This document shows, piece after piece, positions 28,878-37,959 of a DNA stretch of 64,000 bases. This stretch comes from Karstenula rhodostoma CBS 690.94 (lineage: Eukaryota > Ascomycota > Dothideomycetes > Pleosporales > Didymosphaeriaceae). The translations under genes were made by a program, and so were the position numbers. Position 1 is the stretch's first letter, and each line of letters starts with the position of its first letter. Where the stretch lies: contig MU001517.1 in the NCBI GenBank assembly GCA_010093485.1, positions 124,001-188,000 of the forward strand, in the 5' to 3' direction. The notes under the pieces are model-generated. The model ran no database searches, was not told the DNA's origin, and saw only the letters and a list, made by a program, of their open reading frames with translations.

Positions 28878-29258
28878 GTAGAGAATATATTAAGTAATAT
28901 TAGAATAATATATAAAAGTAATTATACTAAAAATATAGCTAAAAAGTATATTATTAATAAAAGAGGATTTATTAATATATTAGATTACCCTACTAAAGAC
29001 TCTAGTAAAAATATTAATAAAAACTTTAAAAATATTAAAAAGGTAAATATAAACCCTAGTAGAGACTCTAATAAAAACTTTAATAAAAACTATAGTAATA
29101 TTAAAGAAGTAGATATTACCTATAATAGGGACTCTAGTAAAGGCCCTAATAAAAACCCTAGTAAAGGCCCTAATAAAAGCCTTAATAAAAACCCTAATAA
29201 AAATTCTAGTAAAAACCTTAGTAAAGACTTTAGTAAAGACCCTAGTAAAGTTAATAGT
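28878..29258 (+). pseudogene. 127-codon stop-free fossil frame with 12-bp Ser/Asn-Lys repeats
   Basis: From just after the TAG at 28875 to the TAG at 29259 one frame stays open for 127 codons, with no ATG. This is exceptional in a block where all frames are full of stops. The C-terminal half is a 12-bp tandem array giving four-residue units such as PSKG, PNKN, LSKD and PSKD. The same frame is interrupted upstream by TAA and TAG that could derive from CAA/CAG/TGG by RIP. It is probably a remnant of a longer transposon protein. The open frame may persist only because agt-aaa repeats contain no RIP-convertible stop precursor. Confidence 0.5.
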
Positions 29259-29294
29259 TAGTACTATAATATTATATAACTAGCTAATATATAA

Positions 29295-29489
29295 TAGAGC
29301 TCTAATCTTAGATTCTAATACTAATAATTAATTATTAATATTATAATAGATATATATAGTAGAGCTCTAGCCTTAAATTCTAGTATTAATAATTAACTAT
29401 TAGTACTATAATAGATATATATAGTAGAGCTTTAGCCTTAGGTTCTAGTACTAATAATTAATTATTAGTATTATACTAGATATATATAG
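29295..29489 (+). repeat. 65-bp tandem repeat, three copies
   Basis: The motif tagagctct or tagagcttt recurs at 29295, 29360 and 29425, a 65-bp period, followed by a truncated fourth unit near 29482. It is the last recognisable array before the isochore boundary. Confidence 0.85.
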
Positions 29490-30063
29490 CTCTATAGCTT
29501 ATAAATAAAATAAATTTTATAAAAATTTAAAAATATATAAAAATAAATTAAATATTTAAAGTAAATTTATATAAACTTATAATATTTTCTAAGGGTACTA
29601 AGATAGGTATATTAAGTTACTATAATAAGGAAATTTAACTATACTATACTATATAAAAGAATATACTATTTAAGGAAATTTAAAAAATTAAAAATATACC
29701 CCTTTTAGGTAAACTTGTTAGCTGTAGTGTTGCTTAGGATATAAGGATATAGACTCTTATTCTGGCTTATAGTATTCCCATGTATGCGCTTTACGTGGTT
29801 CTGTAAAGCTATAGTTAAATATTTATAGTACTTTTAGGCGGCAGTCTATATTTATCTACTGCTTTACAGGACTCTACTTTATAGTTCGTATCAATAATTA
29901 GAAAACCATTATATACCCTCCTAGCAAGTTCGGGTGTATAGTCGCACGCTAGGCTTTACTATTTTTCTCTTGTGAAAAATCCTAAAGAGGTTTGATTACC
30001 CTTGCCTTATCCCTACCACACTATGCACCTGAACCTCCTAAGAGGGTGTAGTTAAATATAACA

Positions 30064-30117
30064 CTTCGCGCGCTTTTGCAAGCCGGGGGAAAACGCAGTA
30101 CACGAACTCAGTAGGGT
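30064..30117 (+). repeat. Dispersed repeat family R1, copy A (partial)
   Basis: The stretch starting cttcgcgcgcttttgcaag (30064-30084) is identical over 21 nt to 48891-48911. Both are followed by a similar aaaac...cagtacac...agggtgc series, with different gaps. A cctgaacctcctaagag motif just upstream (30027) resembles cccgaacctcctgcgag at 49026 in copy B, although in a different order. This copy sits on the isochore boundary. Confidence 0.7.
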
Positions 30118-30367
30118 GCCGAAAGCCCGAAAGCTATAGTAGGTACATATCCTCTATGAACATTATAACTTTTTTTTACTTCCACACGATAACTCTATCT
30201 TTTTTCCACTTATTTCTCTCCAGCTTGTCTTCCACGACTCCAAGATCCCTACATGCCCTCTGCATGCCAACGCTGGAGTATCTGCAAACCCTCCCCCCCC
30301 TTTTATATAAAAGGTTAGGACAATGTGCTCCTTAATGCGAGAATTTCTGCGTCGCTTCCTCGAACCT

Positions 30368-30500
30368 GTTGAGATGGTTAAGGCGACGATAATCCCAGAG
30401 CCACGGTTACACGTGACTCACCTCACCGATCACCCTAACACTCCCTCCTCCTCGCGGGCGCCTCCCTATTGTCTTCCACGACTCCGGGATCCCCACATGT
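30368..30500 (+). repeat. Clean copy of the 123-284 repeat
   Basis: Aligned with 123-284 it carries C or G wherever the left copy has T or A (26 of 26 differences in the first 81 bp, and transitions only beyond). It lies between two exact 16-bp direct repeats. It has escaped RIP although its partner in the AT block has not. No coding potential is apparent. Confidence 0.85.
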
Positions 30501-30865
30501 CGCTTCCTCGAACCGTGGCGCTATATGTTGCGAGGATCGGAAGCTGCAGAAACGGCGGTCAACAATGTCGTGCCACAAGTCATACCACAGCCATCTACAC
30601 CCGAGGATATGTCCAGTCACTTCCACCACGCCCAACGGAACGCGTGTGAATCGTAGCTGAACCATGTCCACCAATCTCAAGTGCCAGCCCAAAGAAGCCT
30701 TCCTTGCCCATCCTCCCACCTGGGCAGAAACATCCCAACATACATACCCTTGAACATAACATGAAGACACTGTTACCATTACTACACAACCAATCTATAT
30801 CCATAACTTGCACCGCAGAAACCATCTCAACCCCTGCATCCACCCGCTCCACTCCTCACACCACC

Positions 30866-32060
30866 CTACAACATCACCGCAACAGCAACAGCAACCGCAA
30901 CCACCATCCCGCCCACCGCGCCCTTAACCCTCGCCGCGGCACCGGGGAACTCAGACGCCGTGGGTGAAGGCACGGAAGCGCCGGTGGAAGTGCCGTTGCC
31001 CGGGTTAGACGTCTCAGTCTCGGGGGTGAGCACACTATCGTAAGACAGTTAGCAGCGTACGTAGACGACTAGGTAAACGAGGGAGAGCTTACGCGTCGAT
31101 GATGTGGGCCACGCCGTTGCTGAGGAGGATGTTAGGGCGGAGCACCTTTGCGTTGTCGATGTAGATGGCGCCGTCTTGGCCAACAGCAAGGGCGAGGTCG
31201 GCGCCGTTGACGGTTTTGAGGGTGGTGTTTGTGATGGCGGTGGAGAAGAGGACGGCGCCGGCGATGGCGTGGTAGGTTAGCGCGGCGGTGAGGGCGTCGG
31301 TGGAGGCGTTTGCGAGGGCGGAGGCGGCGGCGAAGGCGGCGTCGTTGGGGACGAAGAGGGTGAGGTCCGGGGTGGTGTCGATTGGTGAGACGAGGTTGGC
31401 GGTGGTGAGGGCGGTGAGGATGGAGGTTACGTTGGCGGAGGAGGCGGTGGAGAGGGTGGTGGAGGCATTGCGCGGGGGCGTGAGGACGGTGTCGATCTTG
31501 TGGATGACGACGCCGTTGGCGGCTTGGATGTCCTGGGGGGGTTAGGTGGGGGTGGGGATGGGTTGGGGTTGGGTTGGGATACTCACTGCTTCGATCACGT
31601 TGGCGGACTTGAGCTCGCCGCTCAGGATGGTCGCGTTTTCTCCGTCAAGCACGAGGCCGACGTTCTGCCCGTCTGTGACATTGGTGCGGATTCTGCCCTC
31701 GAACGATGGCACGAAGAAAGTGTGTGCAAAAGCTGGAGTCTCGCTGAAGTCGGACGAGACGTAGGTCCCGTTGAGAACGTGGTACGCAAGGATTGCTGCG
31801 ATGCCTTGCGCGTCGCTTGAGTTGACTGCCGTGCTCTCTGGGGTGGCGTCTCCCGCAAGGAGAGCCTCAAATGCGGAGTTGGTGGGCGCAAGGATGGTGA
31901 TGTTGCTCAGGCCGGCGAGCGTCTTCACGAGGTCGGGCAGGCTGCCGAGGGCGGTGCCCAGGGTGCTGAGGTTGGGCTGGGACGCGATGAGGTCGGTGAG
32001 ACTGGGCGCTTGTGCGAGCACAGCCGAGATGTAGGCGGTAAGAGCAAGGGAGGTCCTCAT
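30866..32060 (-). CDS. Fasciclin (FAS1) domain GPI-anchored cell-surface protein
   Basis: Three exons (32060-31587, 31532-31093, 31034-30866) give 360 residues; both introns (54 and 58 bp) have GT-AG ends. It starts with a signal peptide (MRTSLALTAYISAVLAQAP). Two FAS1 domains follow (about residues 20-175 and 180-305), recognisable by the ILAPTNSAFEALL and LFVPNDAAFAAAS motifs, the YHV/YHA motif and the closing VIHKIDTVL and AHIIDAVL strands. The C-terminus is Ser/Thr-rich with a final hydrophobic AVAVAVAVML stretch, as in GPI-anchored proteins. FAS1 proteins act in adhesion at the cell surface. The ATG has A at -3 and is the only in-frame start before the signal peptide. It is the first gene inside the GC-rich isochore, about 1.2 kb from the AT block. 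Confidence 0.92.
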
Positions 32061-33201
32061 GTTTGTTGAGTGTTGTTCTACGGGGAACTGAGTGTGTGTT
32101 ATTCAAAAGGAACTAAGTAAGTGCCGACTCGAGATGTTTCTGCAAAGAGCTTGAGACATATTCCACATCCACAGGCCCAGCTCCATCTTATAGAACACAC
32201 CACCGAGGCTATGCCCCCCGGACAGCTCATCATAGACCGACCCACAACATGAATGTATTCACTGATACGGCACTGCGTAGGATTGCATTCTGCGTCCAGA
32301 TCGCGGAAGCCACATTGCATCTGTCACGATGTCTAGCTCCAGTCGAGCCGCCATAGATCGCCAAGCCCGTGTGCTGGTGCGAGGTTTTCTGTTTGCAAAG
32401 AATAGCACGATTTTGCAGGGGCTGGGAAGATGTATGTTCCTAACGGAGCTGTTGATGACGTTGCCAAGTGCAGGTGCGGTGAGTTTTGGCCGTGTGGAGT
32501 ACATCGCGTAACTAGCGAGCTCGCGTGGGTAGACGCTCGTGTAGGCCCCGGATACTGGGCCTGGTACCTGCAGAGATGCGGGGTGGGGGCGTGGAAATTG
32601 GTCGTGCAATTCCGTGCGTTATTCCGTGCTTGAAGGTGTTGTGTGATGTGAATACGCCCCCAACGGTGTGTTGGTTGAAAGCCTATCACATGACACCTAC
32701 AAAATACTGTCTACAAAATACTGTCTACAAGTCTACTTTATATACATAGATTATAATACAATCGTAATACTTATTTATATCTAATATAGTGCCTATTGCT
32801 CTTACGCGGTTCTACTAACACGACTACGTGGAATCTGCGAAGCATGCACCCATCCGAATAGCAAGATGCGATCAGTCGCTTTCGTTTCCTCGTTTAATCC
32901 TCCTGCTTTTTAATCCCACCCCGTTGATGCATCAACCTCCATACCCACACCGCACCCCCGAGGCGCTTGTATACCACTTCCCCATTCTACCAACATGACT
33001 ATTAACCACTCCAGCCACACGTTCGTACGAACCACCTCCCCGTAGAGCCTCCGCTCCCCGGCCACAGAAAAACCAACCCGTGGTACAAATCAACGTCAAC
33101 TTCCATCTCCTCACCTCACTGCCCTCCATCCTCTCTTCCAAAACACGACCGACAAAAATCACAATAGAAGCCTCGCCCAAAACACCATATACCCAACCAC
33201 C
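32061..33201. other. Intergenic region, no gene seen
   Basis: It contains the divergent promoter side of the fasciclin gene and the 3' side of the hydrolase gene. Short ORFs overlap each other on both strands and look random. A small AT-rich island at about 32690-32800 starts with a direct repeat acaaaatactgtct (32699-32726, two copies) and may be an old mobile-element fragment. Confidence 0.6.
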
Positions 33202-34149
33202 CTACCCCAAAACCCCAACCTGCCTCATCCACCCCTCACACAACCCCGGCCACGCCGCAACCGGCAACCCCACACTATCCACCCCAAACCCATGCGGCGC
33301 ATCCCCAAAAACATGCAACTCTACCATCCCCCCCTTCCCCCCCAGCGCCTGCGCCAACCTATACGCATTCGCGACAGGCACGACCTCGTCGGTGCCCGCA
33401 TACACGATAAACGTCGGCGGGGGGTTATCCCTCAGCTGGACATCAGGCTGCAGCGCGTTGTAGAGGGCCTGTTTCTGCGGGGGTTCGAGGGGCGGTTTAC
33501 CCGCTACTACGGTGCGGCCTTTTGCGTTTGTAGAGATGGGGGCGTATGCGATGATGGCGAAGTCGAATTTTGGGGAGACGTCTGCGGGGTTTGGCGGGGT
33601 CCAGGAGGGGGGGTAGGCGGCGAGGAGGGCGGCGGCGAGGTGGCCGCCTGAGCTGAGGCCGCAGAGGCCGAGGCCGTGGGGTGCGAGGTTGTGGGTGTGG
33701 ATGAGGGCGAGGGCGCGGTGGGCGTCGTCGAGGGGGGCTTGTGGGGGGGTCGTGGACGAGGGGAAGCGGTGGAGGAGGAGGAAGGCGGGGAGGTTGAGCG
33801 TGGTAAGCCAGGTGGCTATGGCGGTGCCTTCGCGGTCGATCATGAGTTGGGTGTAGCCGCCGCCTGGAATGATGAGGACGCCGCGCGCGGTGGGGGAAGG
33901 GTGCGGGGGTGCGAAGTGAAAGAGCCAGGGGCGGGAGACGTGGGTTACGACGGCGTGGTTGTCGGGGTGGGTGAGGGTGAAGGCGTCGGTCATGGGTTCC
34001 GTGTCCCAGAGGGGGAAGGCGTTGGTTGCGTTTAGGAGGGATGCTGGGATGGCCATTTCATTTGCGCTGAGTGAGGTAGGTTGTTCGGATTGCTGCTTTG
34101 CCATGTTCGCAGGTGGTTTTAAGACAGGTGGAGTGGAAAGGTGGAGCAT
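33202..34149 (-). CDS. Alpha/beta-hydrolase (acetyl-esterase-like)
   Basis: Intronless, 315 residues from the upstream ATG. The in-frame ATG at 34104 (residue 16) has a much better context (AACATGG) and may be the true start, giving 300 residues. The alpha/beta-hydrolase core is clear: the oxyanion turn IPGGGY (residues 94-99), the nucleophile elbow GLSSGG (Ser166), the acid region YAGTDEVVP and the catalytic His in APHGFG. The small size and IPGGGY turn resemble bacterial and fungal acetyl-xylan-esterase or BD-FAE-like hydrolases. No signal peptide is visible, so the enzyme is probably cytosolic. Substrate unknown. The third-codon position is strongly GC-biased, unlike the AT block nearby. 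Confidence 0.88.
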   Translation of the reverse strand: MLHLSTPPVLKPPANMAKQQSEQPTSLSANEMAIPASLLNATNAFPLWDTEPMTDAFTLTHPDNHAVVTHVSRPWLFHFAPPHPSPTARGVLIIPGGGYTQLMIDREGTAIATWLTTLNLPAFLLLHRFPSSTTPPQAPLDDAHRALALIHTHNLAPHGLGLCGLSSGGHLAAALLAAYPPSWTPPNPADVSPKFDFAIIAYAPISTNAKGRTVVAGKPPLEPPQKQALYNALQPDVQLRDNPPPTFIVYAGTDEVVPVANAYRLAQALGGKGGMVELHVFGDAPHGFGVDSVGLPVAAWPGLCEGWMRQVGVLG

Positions 34150-34557
34150 TGCTCGCGGTATCTTTGACCGAGATGTGCCGACCGCCGTAAATTCACCTTT
34201 CCTCTGTAGCTTCCGCCTTTCGATCGCATACCCCCGAATGAAGTATGTTCTGATCCCCCTCCTATTGCACTGTCAAAGACGATCGTCGCAAAGAATGGTG
34301 TTCCGCTGGCATGCACAAGGAATGAAGCCGCCCGGGCTTGCTTGTACATGAATCGTTGTTTCCGTTGGAATATACACTAGAAACTACATACAGACAAAAA
34401 AAACGATGACTATCCTACGCTGGTCCGATTCCAAAAATCCGGTCTATTTCCCGCGCCATAACAAAGCCCCCTCTAACGCCCGACGATGCAAACGCTTCGT
34501 TCGATTCAAACCAAATCCTTCCCACCCAATGCGCGTTCGCGAGCTGGATCGCCGCGC
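34150..34557. other. Intergenic region between hydrolase start and kelch-gene end
   Basis: This 408-bp gap must carry the hydrolase promoter and the 3' UTR of the kelch gene, both read on the minus strand. I see no clear TATA box, RNA gene or coding signal. Confidence 0.6.
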
Positions 34558-37137
34558 TCACAGATCATCAACCTCGACAAACCGCCCGCGTACCGGCCTC
34601 TTCCTACTATCCCAGCTCCTCATGCTCCCGCTATCATTCACACTCCCCGTCTCGTCGCCCAAGAACGCGCCCGGCGCCAGATTGCCCCCGCTCACGACAT
34701 GCGGGCCCCGCACCGGCGTGGGCTGCGCGTAGAACTGCGCGGGCGTCTGCGTCGTGCTCGGCGGCGAGCGTGTGTGCCTGTCGGACCCGCTGAACTGCGT
34801 GCCCTCGGGGCTGGTCACGCGGTCTGAGTACGAGGCCTGGGAGTTGTGGGAGCGCGGGTGCGCCGAGGGGTCGGGCGGCGGCGGGTAGTAGACTTGTTGG
34901 GTGACGGGGACGAAGGCGTGCGGGTGGGAGGGCGAGGTCGGTGTTGGGTACGAGTGTTCGCGCTGGAGACTTGCGCCGGGGGTTTGGTGGTATGTATTAG
35001 GGTCGTAATTTTGGGTATCGTAGGTATTAGGGTGTTGGGTGTAAGCGGTGTGCTGGTCTTGCGGCGTGTAACTTGGATGTGCATATTCGGTATTGTACGG
35101 CGAAGGATATGTGGCTGTTGAAGTTGGAGAGCTGGGTGGATATTGTGGATGGTAGGGTGAGAGAGGCTTCGGATGCAGGTAATCGTCGCTCGGTGAACGC
35201 GAGTGTGAATGCTCAGGCTGTTGCTGTAAGCTCATGTACTTGCCCGCACCTGGCGAATGCATCTCATGAACTGGTGAGGTTGCTGCTAGCTCGACGGGGA
35301 GTGGAGGTGATGGGCCCTGGCTATTTTTCCCCTTGGTTTTGAGGGTTTTCTTGCGCCGGTGGAGGCAGAAGAGGACGAGTACCAGCATCAGAATGAGCCC
35401 GGCGAGGCCTCCAACAACACCACCCGCGATAGCTCCGACGTTTGTCTTCTTTGATTTGCCAGTTTCCGACGGGTTTGCCGTTCCGCTGGGGACGACACGG
35501 GTTGCTGAACGGGCTGAAAAGGTTGCCTGGCGGCCGAAGTAAATGCTGAGGTCGCCGTTGTCCCAATTGGAGGGCTTGGTCATGGTGGCACCTCCAGTAG
35601 GGCTAGAACGCATTAGATTCAGCTCGAGCATAATAGGAATGAAGACTACTCACCCCCCACCAATGACCGAAATGACAGGCGAAGGCACAAAGTATTTGGT
35701 GGCCGATGAGTCCCACTTGTCCCAAAGAACGTTCTTTCCGCCGTTGTATCCGAGGTTCACTAGAAGCAACGATTAGATTTGTCCATTCTCACACACGTGT
35801 TGTGCCCGGCGTACTGTTGTGTTGCCCTTGCGAATTTGGCGCGTCGCAATCATTGTAGGATGAATTCGTGAACCAACCCCCGATGATGAGCATCTGGTCT
35901 CGGTTCACTACGTTGGCAGAACAAGCCCCGTGCGGGAAAGGGGTCGTGTCATTGCCCGTGCTGAAGATGTTGATCCACTCGAAAGACGGCAGCGATAGGA
36001 TGTAGGCGTCGTCATATCCACCAGGACCCTCAGCAGCAAATCCGCCATATAGGTAGCTTTCAGCCATTAGATGTATTCGTACGGGAAAGTTGGTAGACGC
36101 TACTCACATGTTGTACGACGATTGGTCATCGGCCCAGGTCGCGCCGGCACAGAATTGACGTCGCGCACCTGGAACTTCGCCGGAGGCTTGCTGGGTGTAC
36201 CACTTGTTTGAAGAGATGTCGTATATGTGGATGGTCTACGAATCGTGAGTATAATCCAGCGTACGGTGAGAGGGCCGATTCTTACGCTCATGTTGGCCTG
36301 TTTCATAATCAGCATGCATTCCACGGACCAGTATCCGCGCTTGACGTACCGCTTGAGAGCTTCCATTGCGACTCGGATCTTCGATACCGCCAAAGTATAC
36401 CAGTAGACCTCCATCAGATGCAGGAAGATACACCAACTTCCCCTCGGCACGTCCATAATTATCTGGCGGTCCGCTGTTGTTGTTCAACTGGCCGGCGGTG
36501 AAGTCGTAGGATATCAGATTGCTGGTCGCGATCTGCCGTCCCTTCCAATGTGGAGACGTAAAGTTGTTCACGTAGCCTCCGAGATAATACCCGAATCCGA
36601 AATCCTCAGCCTGTGTTCCTGCACCGTAGGCCACGCGTTGCAAGGATGCGACGTTGCTGTTGGGGTCTGTCTCGTTCCATTGGTTCAGGCGGGTATCGTA
36701 GGTCCAGAAGCTGAAGTCGGACGGATTGCTCTGGTATTCCCCGCCAAACTGGTAGAAGCACTTGTTGACATCATCGGCCCACAGCACACCACCTGAAACG
36801 CTCGGTACAGTAGAATTTTTCGTGAGGTTCGCGTATTGGTAGGGTTGGCCGAAGCCCTGGGTCGTCGAGTTGAGGTCACTGTAGAGGAGCCAAGTATCTG
36901 TGCATGTCGCGTCAGGGCAGTCAGGCGCGCAGTGTGGGGTTTCGTACTCGTGTAGTTGAGGGGATTGGTGGAGATGGGATTCCATGCAACCTGGCCGCCA
37001 TCTATGTAGAGTTTCTCGTCTACGTGCGCGGTTTGGTGGCCCCATCGGCGACAAAAGTCGGAGATGGGATCCTTTGCTTGCAGGGACCGAGACACAAAAG
37101 CAAATGCGACCAGCAGGGAAAGCCGTATAGATGCCAT
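34558..37137 (-). CDS. Kelch/galactose-oxidase-type beta-propeller single-pass membrane protein
   Basis: Seven exons (37137-36948, 36897-36350, 36297-36286, 36235-36108, 36056-35815, 35759-35654, 35602-34558) join in frame to 756 residues; the six introns are 50-55 bp. The start has a perfect CCACCATGG context; an in-frame ATG lies four codons upstream. A signal peptide (about 1-21) leads to an extracellular kelch propeller (about 25-405) with blade motifs such as VYFGGIED, YLYGGFAAE and LIIGGWF and several N-glycosylation sites. A Ser/Thr stalk, one transmembrane helix (about 466-489, stop-transfer HRRKK) and a 267-residue cytoplasmic tail rich in Pro, Ser, Tyr, Gln and His follow. Exon 3 is only 12 nt (encoding ANMS). 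The architecture suggests a surface sensor or wall-anchored protein; ligand unknown. Confidence 0.88.
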
Positions 37138-37441
37138 GGTGGCATTCATGCCCCCAAGAGTCGTCCAGACATGGAGCAGCAAGACGTCGCAAGTGCAGTA
37201 GGGAGGGGAGGCAGAGGTAGCAATTGAGAGTGGCAGTGACCAACTAGACAGGCATCCGCAGCTGCAGGAGGATCATGGCAGGGCTGAAGGGCACCACTAG
37301 GTATCAGGACGCGGCGCAAGCAAGAAGCTGGCTCGTGCAGGATCGGCTCGTTCAATTGCGGATCGGCCGGGGAGAAGCTGAGAAGCTGACGGTTAGGGCG
37401 ACGCGCTGGCCAGTTCACAGGCTACTGCCACAGAGCCACCA

Positions 37442-37459
37442 CTGCTGCTGCTGCTGCTG
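37442..37459 (+). repeat. (CTG)6 microsatellite
   Basis: Six uninterrupted CTG triplets lie in non-coding sequence about 300 bp upstream of the kelch gene start. Confidence 0.9.
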
Positions 37460-37916
37460 TGAGACGCGTGCGTCAATAGCGCAGGATACGTAGGCGGTCT
37501 CGAGCAAGCGGATCTGTGATCCTAGTCGGCGGGAAGCGGTAGGGATCATCATGTCTAGCGCGAGCAATCTGGCATGCCATCTTGGGTACCGAGATCTGCG
37601 ACGGTGATAAAAGGGGGCTGCGCGGGCTGCTCCACGGTGCCGTGAAGGATGCCGTCCTCGGACCTCAGCAGCGCTCGCAACGCCCACAACGCCCACAACG
37701 CCGCAGTGACGCCAACGAGAAGGGTGACGATATTCACGTCTCTGGTGCGATGCAGGCGCGCTACCGCGGGCCAGGTCCCCTCTCGGGACCACAGCTGCGG
37801 GGAACGCTCAGCTGCGTGGTGCCATGGCCGGAACCCACCCGGGCACCCTTTCAGGAGGCTCGTTTCGAGACCCGCGGTGCCAGGTCGATCAATGCAGCAC
37901 GGCGCCTCGAGATGCG

Positions 37917-37959
37917 CTGTCTGCTGTCTGCTGTCTGCTGTCTGCTGTCTGCTGTCTGC
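37917..37959 (+). repeat. 7-bp tandem repeat (tgtctgc)6
   Basis: About six perfect tgtctgc units. A shorter related run (gtctgctgtctgctg) recurs at about 54420, upstream of the RSP5 gene. Confidence 0.9.

Larger units (their letters stand above)
1..29710. other. AT-rich RIP-mutated isochore, no intact gene
   Basis: The whole block is extremely A+T rich and almost lacks CpA and TpG, while TpA and the triplets cta/tag are over-abundant. That is the known signature of repeat-induced point mutation (C to T in CpA) in Pezizomycotina. Every frame is saturated with TAG and TAA, and I see no intact gene. Content where recognisable is transposon wreckage (a Copia element at 17355-22886) and many degenerate tandem arrays, listed separately. 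The rest holds only diffuse degenerate repeats I could not assign. The block ends sharply near 29710, where CpA, TpG and CpG return. Such blocks are normally heterochromatic; that is inference here. Confidence 0.93.
29711..30865. other. Isochore boundary and intergenic repeats
   Basis: Over roughly 29710-30130 the sequence goes from RIP-saturated to mixed and then normal composition. The interval holds the 21-nt core of a dispersed repeat (30064-30084), and the clean partner of the RIP-mutated 123-284 segment (30368-30500). A 16-bp direct repeat gtcgcttcctcgaacc at 30351-30366 and 30499-30514 flanks that partner. A further partial copy of its end (cttccacgactcc...) lies near 30229. Small ORFs here show no coding character. 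The 3' UTR of the fasciclin gene must lie at the right end. Confidence 0.75.

Noticed and set aside
26300..29250. Second Copia-type pol fossil
   Set aside because: Some integrase-like phrases can be read near 27830-27900, but the frame does not hold and no LTR pair was found.
1..29710. Possible centromere
   Set aside because: AT-rich RIP blocks are widespread in such genomes; nothing specific to a centromere can be seen. CENP-A mapping would decide.
30323..30967. Short ORFs between the AT block and the fasciclin gene
   Set aside because: They overlap on both strands, coincide with repeat sequence and have no domain; the interval is best read as non-coding.
34410..34530. tRNA-like ttcgattc motifs
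   Set aside because: No cloverleaf or paired arms could be drawn; no tRNA or rRNA gene was recognised anywhere in the window.
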